NCBI RefSeq assembly: GCF_021432065.1
Contig: NZ_CP090364.1
Span: forward strand, 372,001-436,000
Length of the DNA stretch: 64,000 nt
Direction: 5' to 3'
DNA from: Photobacterium sp. TLY01
GTDB lineage: Bacteria > Pseudomonadota > Gammaproteobacteria > Enterobacterales > Vibrionaceae
The notes under the pieces: model-generated
Databases searched by the model: none
The model's input: only the letters and a program-made list of their open reading frames with translations
Told to the model about the DNA's origin: nothing
Made by a program: the position numbers and the translations under genes
Shown: piece after piece, positions 8,762 through 18,460 of the stretch
Position numbering within the stretch: position 1 is the first letter of the stretch
Layout of the letters: every line of letters begins with the position of its first letter

Positions 8762-10026
8762 TGGAAGGCTTGCTGGGTTGGATTGAAAAACGTCTGCCAG
8801 TGATGAATGCTTATAAAAAGCATATGTCTGAATATCCGATGCCGAAGAACTTTAACTTCTGGTATCTGTTTGGCTCACTGGCCATGCTTGTTCTGGTTAA
8901 CCAAATCCTGACCGGGATCTGGCTGACCATGAACTATGTCCCATCGGGTGATGGTGCTTTTGCTTCGATTGAATACATCATGCGTGATGTGGATTACGGC
9001 TGGCTGCTGCGTTATATGCATTCCACAGGCGCTTCGGCGTTCTTTGTTGTGGTTTATCTGCATATGTTCCGTGGCCTGATTTACGGTTCCTACAAGAAGC
9101 CGCGTGAATTGCTGTGGCTGTTCGGTATGCTGATTTTCCTGGTACTGATGGCTGAAGCCTTTATGGGTTATCTGCTGCCATGGGGACAGATGTCTTACTG
9201 GGGTGCCCAGGTTATCATTTCTCTGTTTGGTGCGATTCCTGTCATCGGTGATGACCTGACACTGTGGATCCGCGGTGACTATGTAATCTCCGGTGCCACC
9301 CTGAACCGTTTCTTTGCCTTGCACGTGATTGCGCTGCCAATCGTGCTGTTGCTGCTGATTGTGCTGCACATTCTGGCGCTGCACGAAGTGGGTTCGAATA
9401 ACCCGGATGGTATTGAAACCAAGCTGCCAAAAGGCGCGAAGGGTGACAACTACCAGTCTCGATTCAAGTTCCATGAGTACTACACCAAGAAGTACGACAT
9501 CATTGATTCAGTCCCGTTCCATCCTTACGGTACGGTGAAGGATCTTGTCGGTGTGGCTATCTTCGCCTTCTTGTTCAGCTATGTGATTTTCTTTAACCCT
9601 GAGATGGGCGGCTATTTCCTTGAGCCACCTAACTTTGAAGCGGCTAACCCGCTGAAGACACCGGAACACATTGCACCTGTATGGTACTTCACGCCTTTCT
9701 ATGCGATTTTGCGTGCGGTTCCTGACAAACTCTTGGGTGTCATTGCGATGGGCCTGTCCATTGTTATGCTGTTTTTGCTGCCTTGGCTGGATCGCTGCAA
9801 AGTGCGTTCTTACCGTTATCGCAGCAAGCTGCACCTGGCAAACATCGCTCAGTTCACTGTCTGCTTCATTGCATTGGGTATTCTGGGTGCGCTTCCTGCC
9901 ACTGCGGTATACACCTTGATGGCGCAGATCTTCAGTCTCGGTTACTTCATGTTCTTCGTGCTGTTGTATTTCTACAGCAAAAATGAAGCCACGAAACCGC
10001 TACCAGAGAGGGTCACTTTCAAATGA
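8761..10026 (+). CDS. petB: Cytochrome b of the bc1 complex
   Basis: A 421-residue polytopic membrane subunit that binds hemes bL and bH and carries the two quinone sites. Eight or more hydrophobic helices are visible, with the paired histidines on the second helix (RYMHSTGASAFFVVVYLHM) and the fourth (FALHVIALPIVLLLLIVLH). The PVWYFTPF-like segment (APVWYFTPFYAILRAVP) matches the conserved PEWY region, here with V in place of E. Full-length b, not split into b6 and subunit IV. Overlaps petC by 4 nt. Confidence 0.97.
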   Translation: MEGLLGWIEKRLPVMNAYKKHMSEYPMPKNFNFWYLFGSLAMLVLVNQILTGIWLTMNYVPSGDGAFASIEYIMRDVDYGWLLRYMHSTGASAFFVVVYLHMFRGLIYGSYKKPRELLWLFGMLIFLVLMAEAFMGYLLPWGQMSYWGAQVIISLFGAIPVIGDDLTLWIRGDYVISGATLNRFFALHVIALPIVLLLLIVLHILALHEVGSNNPDGIETKLPKGAKGDNYQSRFKFHEYYTKKYDIIDSVPFHPYGTVKDLVGVAIFAFLFSYVIFFNPEMGGYFLEPPNFEAANPLKTPEHIAPVWYFTPFYAILRAVPDKLLGVIAMGLSIVMLFLLPWLDRCKVRSYRYRSKLHLANIAQFTVCFIALGILGALPATAVYTLMAQIFSLGYFMFFVLLYFYSKNEATKPLPERVTFK

Positions 10027-10763
10027 AAAAGCTGATGGTTATGCTGCTGGCTCTGTTGCCGTCTCTGGCAATGGCAGCGGGTGGCGGAAATGTTCATCTT
10101 GATGCGGCAAACAATGATTTGTCGGACAAGGAATCATTGCAGCGTGGTGCACGCACATTCATGAACTACTGCTTTGGATGTCATGCGACTCAGTATCAGC
10201 GCTACCAGCGCGTTGCTGAGGACCTGGATATCCCGACAGATCTGATGATGGATAACCTGGTCTTTGATGAGAATGCCAAAATTGGTGATCTGATGACCAA
10301 CGCCATTTCTGAAGATTATGCGGCGGCATCTTTTGGTGCTCCAGCACCGGATCTGACTCTGGTGGCCCGAGTTCGTGGTACCGACTGGCTGTACACGTAT
10401 CTGCGTTCTTTCTATGCCGATCCAAGCCGTCCGTTTGGTGTGAACAACGTTGTGTTCCCAAGTGTGGGTATGCCACATGTGCTGGAAGAGCTGCAGGGTA
10501 CACCACGTCAAGTGTTCGAAACCCGTACGATTGACGGTGAAGAAGTGCAGGAGTTTGTCGGGCTGGAATCAGACGGCAACGGTGAGCTGAGTCCTGGCGA
10601 ATACGATGCTGTGGTTCGTGATTTGGTGAACTTCCTGGAATACTCGGCAGAGCCGATGAAGCTGGAACGTCAGCGTCTGGGCCTGTGGGTGATGGGCTTT
10701 ATTGTGATCTTCTTTGTTCTGGCCCTGTTGCTGAAGAAAGAATATTGGCGCGATGTCCATTGA
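10023..10763 (+). CDS. petC: Cytochrome c1 of the bc1 complex
   Basis: A 246-residue heme-c subunit facing the periplasm. Signal peptide about residues 1-18 (ending AMA), heme-binding CFGCH at residues 50-54, a methionine in SVGMPHVL as the likely sixth heme ligand, and a C-terminal membrane anchor (about 219-238) followed by KKEYWRDVH. ATGA overlap with petB indicates coupled translation. With petA and petB it completes the three-subunit bacterial bc1 complex. Confidence 0.97.
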   Translation: MKKLMVMLLALLPSLAMAAGGGNVHLDAANNDLSDKESLQRGARTFMNYCFGCHATQYQRYQRVAEDLDIPTDLMMDNLVFDENAKIGDLMTNAISEDYAAASFGAPAPDLTLVARVRGTDWLYTYLRSFYADPSRPFGVNNVVFPSVGMPHVLEELQGTPRQVFETRTIDGEEVQEFVGLESDGNGELSPGEYDAVVRDLVNFLEYSAEPMKLERQRLGLWVMGFIVIFFVLALLLKKEYWRDVH

Positions 10764-10791
10764 TCGGGTAATCTAGTGCGTTAAGAAACTC

Positions 10792-10822
10792 GCAATGGGG
10801 GCAAGTGCCCCCGTTGCTTTTT
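10792..10822 (+). terminator. Terminator between petC and sspA
   Basis: GCAATGGGGGC-aagt-GCCCCCGTTGC, an 11-position stem with one T-G pair and a 4-nt loop, followed by TTTTT. It ends only about 28 nt before sspA, so sspAB must be transcribed either from a promoter close to or inside this region or by read-through. Confidence 0.88.
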
Positions 10823-10849
10823 GTGTATATGAGTATACTGGAGGGGTTG

Positions 10850-11488
10850 ATGGCTGTAGCTGCCAATAAACGCTCTGTGATGACGCTGTATTCTGATGCT
10901 TCGGATATGTATAGCCATCAGGTGCGTATTGTACTTGCAGAAAAAGGTGTAAGTGTTGAGATCGAGCTGGTTGAGCCAGACAACCTACCTGAGGATCTGC
11001 TTGACCTGAATCCATACAATTCTGTTCCGACCCTGGTGGATCGTGAACTGGCTCTGTATCAGGCCGGTATTATTATGGAATACCTGGATGAGCGTTTCCC
11101 TCACCCGCCTCTGATGCCTGTGTATCCGGTTGCTCGTGGTAACAGCCGCCTGATGATGTATCGCATTGAGCGTAACTGGTATTCATTAGCGGAAAAAGTG
11201 CAGAAAGGCACAGCGGATGAAGCGGATAAAGCACGCAAACAACTGCGTGAAGAGCTGCTGGCGCTGTCACCGGTCTTTGCTGAGTTTCCTTACTTCATGA
11301 GCGAAGAGTTCAGCCTGGTTGACTGTTACCTGGCTCCGCTGCTGTGGCGTTTACCTTCAATGGGTATTGACCTGAGCGGTGCGGGTTCGAAAGAAGTAAA
11401 AGCATACATGACCCGCGTTTTCGAACGTGATTCATTCCTGGCATCCCTGACAGAAGCTGAGCGCGAAATGCGTCTGGCTGGACAGTGA
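10850..11488 (+). CDS. sspA: Stringent starvation protein A
   Basis: A 212-residue protein with a glutathione-transferase fold that has lost transferase activity; it binds RNA polymerase and alters transcription in stationary phase and acid stress. It contains the conserved NPYNSVPTLVDRELALY stretch, the PHPPLMPVYPVARG surface loop involved in RNA polymerase contact, and the near-invariant MTRVFERDSFLASLTEAERE tail. The family start MAVAANKRSVMTLYS is the ATG at 10850 after GAGGGG; the frame stays open 45 nt further upstream, which is not used in the family. Overlaps sspB by one base. Confidence 0.97.
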   Translation: MAVAANKRSVMTLYSDASDMYSHQVRIVLAEKGVSVEIELVEPDNLPEDLLDLNPYNSVPTLVDRELALYQAGIIMEYLDERFPHPPLMPVYPVARGNSRLMMYRIERNWYSLAEKVQKGTADEADKARKQLREELLALSPVFAEFPYFMSEEFSLVDCYLAPLLWRLPSMGIDLSGAGSKEVKAYMTRVFERDSFLASLTEAEREMRLAGQ

Positions 11489-11985
11489 TGGAGATGGCCG
11501 AGATGACCCCGCGCCGACCTTATCTGGTGCGGGCTTTCTATGACTGGTTGGTGGATAATGATCTGACTCCGCATCTGGTCGTTGATGCAACACTGCCTGG
11601 TGTGCAGGTCCCGCAGGAATTTGTCAGTAACGGACAAATTGTGCTGAACCTAGCGCCGCGTGCTGTAGGCAACCTGGAACTGGGTAACGATGCTGTGCGC
11701 TTCAATGCTCGTTTCGGTGGCCGTCCGCATGTTGTGGCAGTCCCTCTTGCCGCTGTACTGGCACTCTATGCACGGGAAAATGGCGCAGGCACTATGTTTG
11801 AGCCCGAGCCCGGCTATGAAATGATGGTGAACGGTGACGGAGAGGGGATCTTTGACGCAGCAGATGCTGTCGGTGATGACGAGCATTTATCTCCGGTCAG
11901 TCTGACGGATGCGCCTGAAGAGCTTGCTTCAGAGGAAGAACCACCTCGTCCACGCGGTCGTCCAAGCCTCACAGTGGTGAAGTAA
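11488..11985 (+). CDS. sspB: SspB, ClpXP protease specificity-enhancing factor
   Basis: An adaptor of 165 residues that delivers ssrA-tagged proteins and RseA fragments to ClpXP. The folded substrate-binding domain (about residues 7-115) includes RPYLVRAFYDWLVDNDLTPH and NLAPRAVGNLELGNDAVRFN. A variable acidic linker follows and the conserved C-terminal ClpX-binding tail ends RPSLTVVK. The ATG at 11488 overlaps the sspA stop (TGATG). The RseA link connects it functionally with DegS in this window. Confidence 0.96.
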   Translation: MEMAEMTPRRPYLVRAFYDWLVDNDLTPHLVVDATLPGVQVPQEFVSNGQIVLNLAPRAVGNLELGNDAVRFNARFGGRPHVVAVPLAAVLALYARENGAGTMFEPEPGYEMMVNGDGEGIFDAADAVGDDEHLSPVSLTDAPEELASEEEPPRPRGRPSLTVVK

Positions 11986-12010
11986 GCCAAGCCACCACTT
12001 TGACGGTCAC

Positions 12011-12050
12011 AAAAAACGCAGTGTTTCTTTTCGAAGCACTGCGTTTTTTT
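12011..12050 (+). terminator. Terminator after sspB
   Basis: AACGCAGTG...CACTGCGTT with inner TTC/GAA pairing and a TTTTTTT run; six A residues precede the stem, so it could work in both directions between sspB and the converging dolP. Confidence 0.92.
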
Positions 12051-12082
12051 ATCTGATGTTGTTTGAATACGGATGACGGGAT

Positions 12083-12616
12083 TTAGTCGGTATATTCAAA
12101 TGCTTTGATCACGTGCTTGACCCCTTCTACATTGCGCGCGATATCCGCTGCAATATTGCCTTGCGCTCTGGTCACAAAGCCAAGCAGGTAAACCCGCTGG
12201 TTTTCGGTTGCCACCTGGACCGCGGAGTCCCGCAATTTTTTGCTGGCGATCAGCTGTGCTTTCACTTTGGTGGTCAGCCAGCTGTCCAGGCCGACATCTG
12301 ACAGGGTTGGGAGCGGACCGATCTGAAGCTGGTTATAAACTTCTTTCACACTATCCAATTCCTGTACAGCGTCAGTTAACTGCCCGGCAGTCGCTTGATC
12401 CACCGCCTGACCAACCAGCAAAACCCGTCCTTCAGTCGAGATTGCATTGACCCTGACTTTTCCCTGATAGGGTGGCTTATTGACTAAGCCACCAATTTGC
12501 ATCGCAATATGCTGATCCTGCCATTGCTGTTGCCCGCTGCGGGGATCGGTTTGCAGTATGGCCCCGCAACCTTGAATCAGTAAGGACAGCATCAAAATAA
12601 GAAGCAAGCGTTGCAT
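12083..12616 (-). CDS. dolP: DolP (YraP), outer-membrane lipoprotein with two BON domains
   Basis: A 177-residue lipoprotein. The signal ends in a lipobox LIQGC, making Cys17 the lipidated residue. Two BON domains follow (about 45-112 and 118-177), which bind anionic phospholipid; in E. coli DolP acts at division sites and supports BAM and outer-membrane integrity, and its gene is a sigma-E target. The frame extends to a GTG at 12622, but the ATG at 12616 is 2 nt after the diaA stop with AAGGGTG upstream and is preferred. Confidence 0.92.
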   Translation of the reverse strand: MQRLLLILMLSLLIQGCGAILQTDPRSGQQQWQDQHIAMQIGGLVNKPPYQGKVRVNAISTEGRVLLVGQAVDQATAGQLTDAVQELDSVKEVYNQLQIGPLPTLSDVGLDSWLTTKVKAQLIASKKLRDSAVQVATENQRVYLLGFVTRAQGNIAADIARNVEGVKHVIKAFEYTD

Positions 12617-12618
12617 GA

Positions 12619-13212
<594 letters not shown>

Positions 13213-13587
13213 TTACTCTTCAACTAAAGTGTTGGTCAGCCACGAGATAGCGTGGTCAGTCCCTTCTATGGTGACAACATCGAAACGCAGCTGGCAGTGT
13301 TCGGCAGCCATGCCATTTGAATGCAGCCAGTACAGTGCGGCATGCTTGAGGCGTTGCAGCTTGCGCCGATTGACGGCCTCGGCCGCAGAACCGAAACGGT
13401 TATGGGCACGGTATTTGACCTCGACAAAAACCCAGCAATCTCCGTCTTTCATGATGAGATCCAGCTCACCACCGCGGCAGTGGACATTGCGGGCAATGGC
13501 AGAGAGTCCCTGGCGTTGCAGGTACTGCTCGGCCAGTGACTCGTAATGGTACCCCTGACGGCGCTTATTGAACAGGTGCAATGCCAT
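13213..13587 (-). CDS. yraN: YraN, UPF0102 endonuclease-fold protein
   Basis: A 124-residue protein of the UPF0102 family, which has a PD-(D/E)xK nuclease-like fold related to Holliday-junction resolvases but no established role. The pattern E in GQGYHYESLAEQYL-like N-terminus (here GYHYESLAEQYLQRQG), then GGELDLIMKDGD and VFVEVKYRAHNRFG, carries the E-D-EVK signature residues. Its start overlaps the lpoA end by 23 nt on the same strand, so translation is coupled. Confidence 0.93.
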   Translation of the reverse strand: MALHLFNKRRQGYHYESLAEQYLQRQGLSAIARNVHCRGGELDLIMKDGDCWVFVEVKYRAHNRFGSAAEAVNRRKLQRLKHAALYWLHSNGMAAEHCQLRFDVVTIEGTDHAISWLTNTLVEE

Positions 13588-15406
13588 TGGGTGTGAATAC
13601 TGCCCAGTCTAACTGGCGCTGAACAACACAATGGTCGTCAATACTGAGCTGGCCGGTTTTCCCTTGCGTGCTGTAATGCTCAACCACTTTCATCTGCGGC
13701 AGTTCGGTGATCATCCGGTAGGCATCCATCCCAAAAGCATGGAGCCGGATAGCACTGTTCTTTTGTCCTGGCCACAGTTGTTCAAACTGCGCCATGAAGG
13801 GTTGATCCGGTGCGGCGAGCAGCGGGATATCACTAAATTCGATCCCGGACAGCTCACTGACATTGGCATTGTTGTCCGGATTCGTCCGTGAACTGGCATA
13901 CAGTTTTGGCGGCGTGACATCCGGGTTGATTGCCACTTCGATGAAGGGCTTGAGCAGAGTGACCTCGTTGCGATTGGCAATCAGATACACCGCATCGGTA
14001 TCGCGGCGGCTGCGGGCCTGGGTTTCCAGTGACATGCCCAGCACCTGCTCCATTTGCTGGCTGCGGGTCCGGCTGTCGGTTAAGCCAAACACAGCGGCCA
14101 TCTGGTTCTGGATTTCACGGCTGGAGCCAAAGGTCTGGCGTTCTGCTGTGTTGCCGGTCAGGGTTTCCCATTTGGTCAGGAACGCCTGGCTGACCCGCCG
14201 GCCAAAGTCATTGGCTGGTGCCATGACCATGGGGCTGCGGTGACCTTTGGCGTATAAATGTTGCGCGGCCTGCTCAGCTTCCTGCTCGGGCGATAATGAG
14301 AAATAGCAGGTGTTGGGCTGACTCAGATCCAGGTTCTGCGGCTCATTGAGCGCCAGTTCAGTGACATTACCGCCTTCAGTGGACTGAAATTCGGTGATTT
14401 TTTCTTTTTGAAGCGGGCCAATCACCAGCTGAATACCGTCTTGCTGAAGCTTGTTGACAATGCTGAACATCGGTTCGGATTCAGTATCGTAAATGGACAG
14501 CTCGGTATCCGGGTTACGCTCGGTATCTTCCAGCATGGCGTTGAGGAAGCCATCGCGAACCGCTTTACCCTGGCTTTCGAATTTGCCAGACAAAGGCAGC
14601 AGGAGGGCGACTTTCTCCAGTTCTACCACTTCCAGGCTCATGATGGCCTGCAGTTCTTTGGGCAGGTAACTGTTGGCCGGGTGCTCCGGATGGCTTTGCA
14701 GCCACTGTTCGACCTCGGACTTCAGTCTGACCGGACGCTGAGCCGCGGCATTTTTAATCATGCTGAGCTCCACCCAGCCTTGCAGGACGGTTTCATCGGC
14801 ACTGATGCTGGCGGCTTTGAGCTGGTGGTTATTATACTGAGACAGGTCTTGCCACAGATTCTGCCAGTTGACCTCTTTCTCACTGCTGCTGAGATACTGT
14901 GACAGTGAGGTGCGCTCTCTGGCGGCGGCAAAGTGTTGCTCTGTCTGAGTCAAGAGCTCGGCACGCAGCAGGTGGTAGCGACGGTACTGACTGTCGGCCA
15001 GCGTCCACCAGGGCAAAAAGTTCAGTGTGTCCAGTGCGGCTTTCGGCTGGCCTTGCTGATAGCGCAGGGTTGCGCGCGCTAACTGCCATTCAGCCATTTG
15101 CACCGGAGACAGGTTCAGGCCGGCCAGTTTATTGGCTTGCTGATCCGCCTGCGGCCAGCGGCCTTCTTTGATCAGGGCTTTCAGCGCCAGTAAATGCCAG
15201 TCAATGCTCGCTGCACCTTCAGACGACTCGGCTTTGAGCAGGTAGTTGGCCGCGGAGTCAGAGGCCGGCGCCGTGATATCCGCAGAGTAAGACGTTTGCT
15301 GAGTGCCTGGCGCTGAACAGCCTGCCAGAATCACGGCAAGGGCTACAGGGGCCAGAATACGTGTTACACTTTTGCGCTTATGGGTAAAATTAAGCATTGA
15401 ATTCAT
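13565..15406 (-). CDS. lpoA: LpoA, outer-membrane lipoprotein activator of PBP1a
   Basis: A 613-residue lipoprotein that reaches from the outer membrane through the sacculus to activate the transpeptidase PBP1a. Lipobox LAGC at residues 27-30 (Cys30). The N-terminal half (about 35-250) has helical TPR-like repeats and the C-terminal half (about 260-600) a periplasmic-binding-protein fold starting VEKVALLLPLSGKFE and containing IQLVIGPLQKEKI. An alternative start three codons downstream (ATG 15397) gives a shorter signal peptide. It is divergent from rsmI across only 52 nt and leads lpoA-yraN-diaA-dolP. Confidence 0.95.
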   Translation of the reverse strand: MNSMLNFTHKRKSVTRILAPVALAVILAGCSAPGTQQTSYSADITAPASDSAANYLLKAESSEGAASIDWHLLALKALIKEGRWPQADQQANKLAGLNLSPVQMAEWQLARATLRYQQGQPKAALDTLNFLPWWTLADSQYRRYHLLRAELLTQTEQHFAAARERTSLSQYLSSSEKEVNWQNLWQDLSQYNNHQLKAASISADETVLQGWVELSMIKNAAAQRPVRLKSEVEQWLQSHPEHPANSYLPKELQAIMSLEVVELEKVALLLPLSGKFESQGKAVRDGFLNAMLEDTERNPDTELSIYDTESEPMFSIVNKLQQDGIQLVIGPLQKEKITEFQSTEGGNVTELALNEPQNLDLSQPNTCYFSLSPEQEAEQAAQHLYAKGHRSPMVMAPANDFGRRVSQAFLTKWETLTGNTAERQTFGSSREIQNQMAAVFGLTDSRTRSQQMEQVLGMSLETQARSRRDTDAVYLIANRNEVTLLKPFIEVAINPDVTPPKLYASSRTNPDNNANVSELSGIEFSDIPLLAAPDQPFMAQFEQLWPGQKNSAIRLHAFGMDAYRMITELPQMKVVEHYSTQGKTGQLSIDDHCVVQRQLDWAVFTPNGIAPVQ

Positions 15407-15458
15407 TCAACTGTGACAAATTACTCTCTATATTAATTGCAGATGAGATCATAGACAA

Positions 15459-16319
15459 ATGAGTGAGACCAATTCGTGCTCGGTGGATGTCGCAACTTTG
15501 TACATCGTTCCGACCCCGATCGGCAATTTGGCAGATATCACCCAACGTGCGCTGGAGGTTCTGGCCAGTGTGGATTTGATTGCTGCTGAGGACACACGCC
15601 ATACCTCACGCCTGTTGTCCCATTTTGCCATCCCGACCCGCACCTTTGCCCTGCATGATCACAATGAACAGCAGAAAGCGGATGTGCTGATTGAGAAATT
15701 GCGTCAGGGCAGCAGTATCGCACTGGTCTCTGATGCCGGTACACCTCTCATCAGTGATCCAGGATACCATCTGGTGACCCGCTGTCGTCAGGCGGGTGTT
15801 AAAGTTGTGCCACTGCCGGGGCCATGTGCGGTGATCACCGCGCTGAGTGCCTCGGGACTGCCGTCGGACCGTTTCAGTTTTGAAGGCTTTCTGCCAGCCA
15901 AAAGTAAAGGGCGGCAGGACACGTTCCGGGAACTGATTGAAGATCCGCGTACCCTGATTTTTTATGAATCGCCGCACCGTATTCTTGATTCGCTGGCAGA
16001 TATGCAGGCCGTGCTGGGCCCGGAGCGCCATGTGGTGCTGGCGCGTGAGCTGACCAAAACCTTTGAAACCATTCATGGTGCACCGTTAGGTGAGCTGATC
16101 CCCTGGCTGGGTGAAGACAGTAACCGGATTCGCGGGGAGATGGTGCTGCTGGTGGCTGGCCACCGGGCCGATAAAGAAGCCCTGCCTGCAGAAGCGTTGC
16201 GAACATTAAAGATTCTGGTTGCTGAACTGCCGCTCAAGAAGGCTGCGGCCATGGCGGCAGAGATCCATGGTGTGAAGAAAAATGCGCTCTATAAATGGGG
16301 TCTGGAGAATCTGGAATAA
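15459..16319 (+). CDS. rsmI: 16S rRNA 2'-O-ribose C1402 methyltransferase RsmI
   Basis: A 286-residue SAM-dependent methyltransferase that modifies C1402 in the 16S rRNA P site together with RsmH, whose gene is just downstream here. Tetrapyrrole-methylase fold with [15 protein letters not shown] at residues 14-28, [24 protein letters not shown] and [18 protein letters not shown]. It is divergent from lpoA, the usual gammaproteobacterial arrangement. Confidence 0.97.
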   Translation: MSETNSCSVDVATLYIVPTPIGNLADITQRALEVLASVDLIAAEDTRHTSRLLSHFAIPTRTFALHDHNEQQKADVLIEKLRQGSSIALVSDAGTPLISDPGYHLVTRCRQAGVKVVPLPGPCAVITALSASGLPSDRFSFEGFLPAKSKGRQDTFRELIEDPRTLIFYESPHRILDSLADMQAVLGPERHVVLARELTKTFETIHGAPLGELIPWLGEDSNRIRGEMVLLVAGHRADKEALPAEALRTLKILVAELPLKKAAAMAAEIHGVKKNALYKWGLENLE

Positions 16320-16351
16320 GCGCACAGTCGGTCAGCGCTGGCCGTTTTCTC

Positions 16352-16385
16352 ACCAGAGAAAGGAAGAAGTCTAACTTTCTCTGGT
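16352..16385 (+). repeat. Hairpin between rsmI and rnpB
   Basis: ACCAGAGAAAG and CTTTCTCTGGT form a perfect 11-bp stem with a 12-nt loop, 18 nt before the likely rnpB -10 element. No T run follows, so it is a weak terminator for rsmI; it also covers the place where the rnpB -35 should be. Role unknown. Confidence 0.5.
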
Positions 16386-16419
16386 AACTCGGGCGGGAGT
16401 TTTATACAATCCGCCGCCT

Positions 16420-16797
<378 letters not shown>

Positions 16798-16806
16798 TTA
16801 TTTTGG

Positions 16807-16844
16807 AAAGGTGGTGTTCGCAACATATGCGGGCATCACCTTTT
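16807..16844 (+). terminator. Terminator after rnpB
   Basis: AAAGGTGGTG...CATCACCTTT with inner TTCGCA/TGCGGG pairing, followed by TTTT. It directly follows the P1 helix of the RNase P RNA. Confidence 0.88.
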
Positions 16845-16913
16845 ATCGTTTCAGGGCCTGGGAAGCTGTAAATACGGCTGCATCAATTATTTGTCAGAAT
16901 CGCCGTCTCTGCC

Positions 16914-16943
16914 TTGACAACTTTTTTGCTGCCTTCGTACACT
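16914..16943 (+). promoter_or_regulatory. Candidate main promoter of the dcw cluster
   Basis: A perfect TTGACA at 16914-16919, an 18-nt spacer, then TACACT at 16938-16943. It sits between the rnpB terminator and rsmH, where the mra promoter lies in other gammaproteobacteria, and would give a leader of about 245 nt before rsmH. Confidence 0.6.
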
Positions 16944-16947
16944 TCGT

Positions 16948-16985
16948 GTTGGTTTTTTGTGGGAAAAAATGACGATTTTGTGGCA
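16948..16985 (+). promoter_or_regulatory. TGG-type direct repeats resembling MraZ boxes
   Basis: Just after the promoter, TGG occurs at 16950, TGGG at 16960 (in TGTGGGAAAAA) and TGGC at 16981 (in TGTGGCAAAAA), with a degenerate TGAC at 16970. The spacing of about 10 nt is that of the TGGGN repeats bound by MraZ, which in E. coli also lie between the mra promoter and the first gene. No mraZ gene follows here. Spacing is seen; identity of the binding protein is inferred. Confidence 0.4.
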
Positions 16986-17195
16986 AAAATTGCAATTTCC
17001 CTGTTGCTTGCCCGACAAGGGCAGGTATAAATGAAAGAGGTGCACATGCATCGAAATCCGACGATTTCGGTGTGTTGTCCCTGCTGCCTGTCGCGCAGCA
17101 GGCAGAGCAGCGGAAAACCAACGACCCAGTAATCTCTGGTGGAGGCATCCGGCCGGTGTCTTCAGTTCGCTTATTATTCAGCTGAATTAATTATT

Positions 17196-18143
17196 ATGTC
17201 CGAACAATTTGCTCACGTTTCCGTGCTGCTCCATGAGTCTGTTGATGGTTTAGCCATCAAACCAGACGGTATATACATCGACGGGACTTTTGGCCGCGGT
17301 GGCCACAGCCGTCTGATCCTTTCCCACCTTGGCGAGCATGGCCGTTTGTACGGGATTGACCGCGATCCCCAGGCGATTGCAGAAGCTGCCAAGATCAATG
17401 ACCCGCGTTTTTCGATTATTCATGGTCCGTTTTCCGGCATGGCCGGCTATATGGCTGAATTAGGTCTGACCGGCAAGATCGACGGTGTCCTGCTGGATTT
17501 AGGGGTTTCTTCTCCGCAACTGGATGATGCCGAGCGCGGCTTCAGTTTTATGCGTGACGGCCCGCTGGATATGCGCATGGATCCGACATCCGGTATTTCT
17601 GCTTCAGAGTGGCTGGCCAGCGCCGAGGCGGATGATATTGCCTGGGTCCTGAAAGAGTTTGGCGAAGAGCGTTTTGCCAAGCGTATCGCCCGCGGTATCG
17701 TGGAATACCGCAGCAATCCGGACAATGTGCCGCTGGAGCGGACCACCCAGCTGGCCAAGCTGATTGCTGACGTTTCACCCTTCAGAGATAAGCACAAGCA
17801 TCCGGCGACCCGCAGCTTTCAGGCGATCCGGATTTATATCAACAGTGAGCTGGAAGAGATCGACACCGCCTTACACGGCGCGCTGGAAGTGCTGGCCCCG
17901 GGTGGCCGTCTGTCTGTGATCAGCTTCCACTCGCTGGAAGATCGCATGGTGAAGCGTTTTATTCGCAAGCAGAGCAAAGGGCCGGACGTCCCTGCCGGCT
18001 TGCCGCTGACTGAAGATCAGATCAAAGCGCTGGGCAGTGCCGATCTGAAAGCTGTGGGGAAAGCCATTAAGCCAACCGCCGCGGAGACGCAGCATAACCC
18101 GAGAGCGCGCAGTTCTGTGTTGCGTCTGGCTGAGCGCCTATGA
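17196..18143 (+). CDS. rsmH: 16S rRNA N4-cytosine-1402 methyltransferase RsmH
   Basis: A 315-residue SAM-dependent methyltransferase (MraW) acting on C1402 of 16S rRNA, the same base as RsmI. SAM-binding GTFGRGGHS is at about residues 31-39; other motifs are [31 protein letters not shown] and [15 protein letters not shown]. The frame is open back to GTG 17139, but the family start [16 protein letters not shown] is ATG 17196. That ATG lacks a clear ribosome-binding site; a TGGAGG lies at 17140-17145. First gene of the dcw cluster here; overlaps ftsL by 4 nt. Confidence 0.96.
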   Translation: MSEQFAHVSVLLHESVDGLAIKPDGIYIDGTFGRGGHSRLILSHLGEHGRLYGIDRDPQAIAEAAKINDPRFSIIHGPFSGMAGYMAELGLTGKIDGVLLDLGVSSPQLDDAERGFSFMRDGPLDMRMDPTSGISASEWLASAEADDIAWVLKEFGEERFAKRIARGIVEYRSNPDNVPLERTTQLAKLIADVSPFRDKHKHPATRSFQAIRIYINSELEEIDTALHGALEVLAPGGRLSVISFHSLEDRMVKRFIRKQSKGPDVPAGLPLTEDQIKALGSADLKAVGKAIKPTAAETQHNPRARSSVLRLAERL

Positions 18144-18460
18144 GTATCCAGCCAGCCGCTGCAGACAGCCTGATCCGTCAGATCGGCCGTGATCTGTTAT
18201 CCGTCGGCCGTGTGCCTTTGGTGCTGCTGGTACTGGTGCTTATCTCCGCATTGGGGGTGGTGTATATCACCCACCAATCCCGACAACTGGTCGCGCAACA
18301 GGAGCAGCTGCTCATCGAGCGGGACGATCTGGATATCGAATGGCGCAACCAGTTGCTGGAAGAAAACTCGCTGGCTGAGCATAGTCGAATTGAAACCCAG
18401 GCTGAGAAGGCGCTTGAGATGAAGCGTCCGAATGCAGCGAATGAAATTGTTGTCCAGTAA
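18140..18460 (+). CDS. ftsL: Cell division protein FtsL
   Basis: A 106-residue bitopic protein of the FtsQLB divisome subcomplex. A short cytoplasmic N-terminus is followed by one membrane helix (about residues 25-45, [20 protein letters not shown]) and a periplasmic heptad-repeat region ([20 protein letters not shown]) that forms the coiled coil with FtsB. It is coupled at both ends: ATGA overlap with rsmH and TAATG overlap with ftsI. Identified by size, topology and position, as the sequence is weakly conserved. Confidence 0.93.
   Translation: MSIQPAAADSLIRQIGRDLLSVGRVPLVLLVLVLISALGVVYITHQSRQLVAQQEQLLIERDDLDIEWRNQLLEENSLAEHSRIETQAEKALEMKRPNAANEIVVQ

Noticed and set aside
8875..9474. 199-codon minus-strand frame opposite petB
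   Set aside because: A Gln/His/Arg-rich shadow of a membrane-protein gene with strong codon bias.
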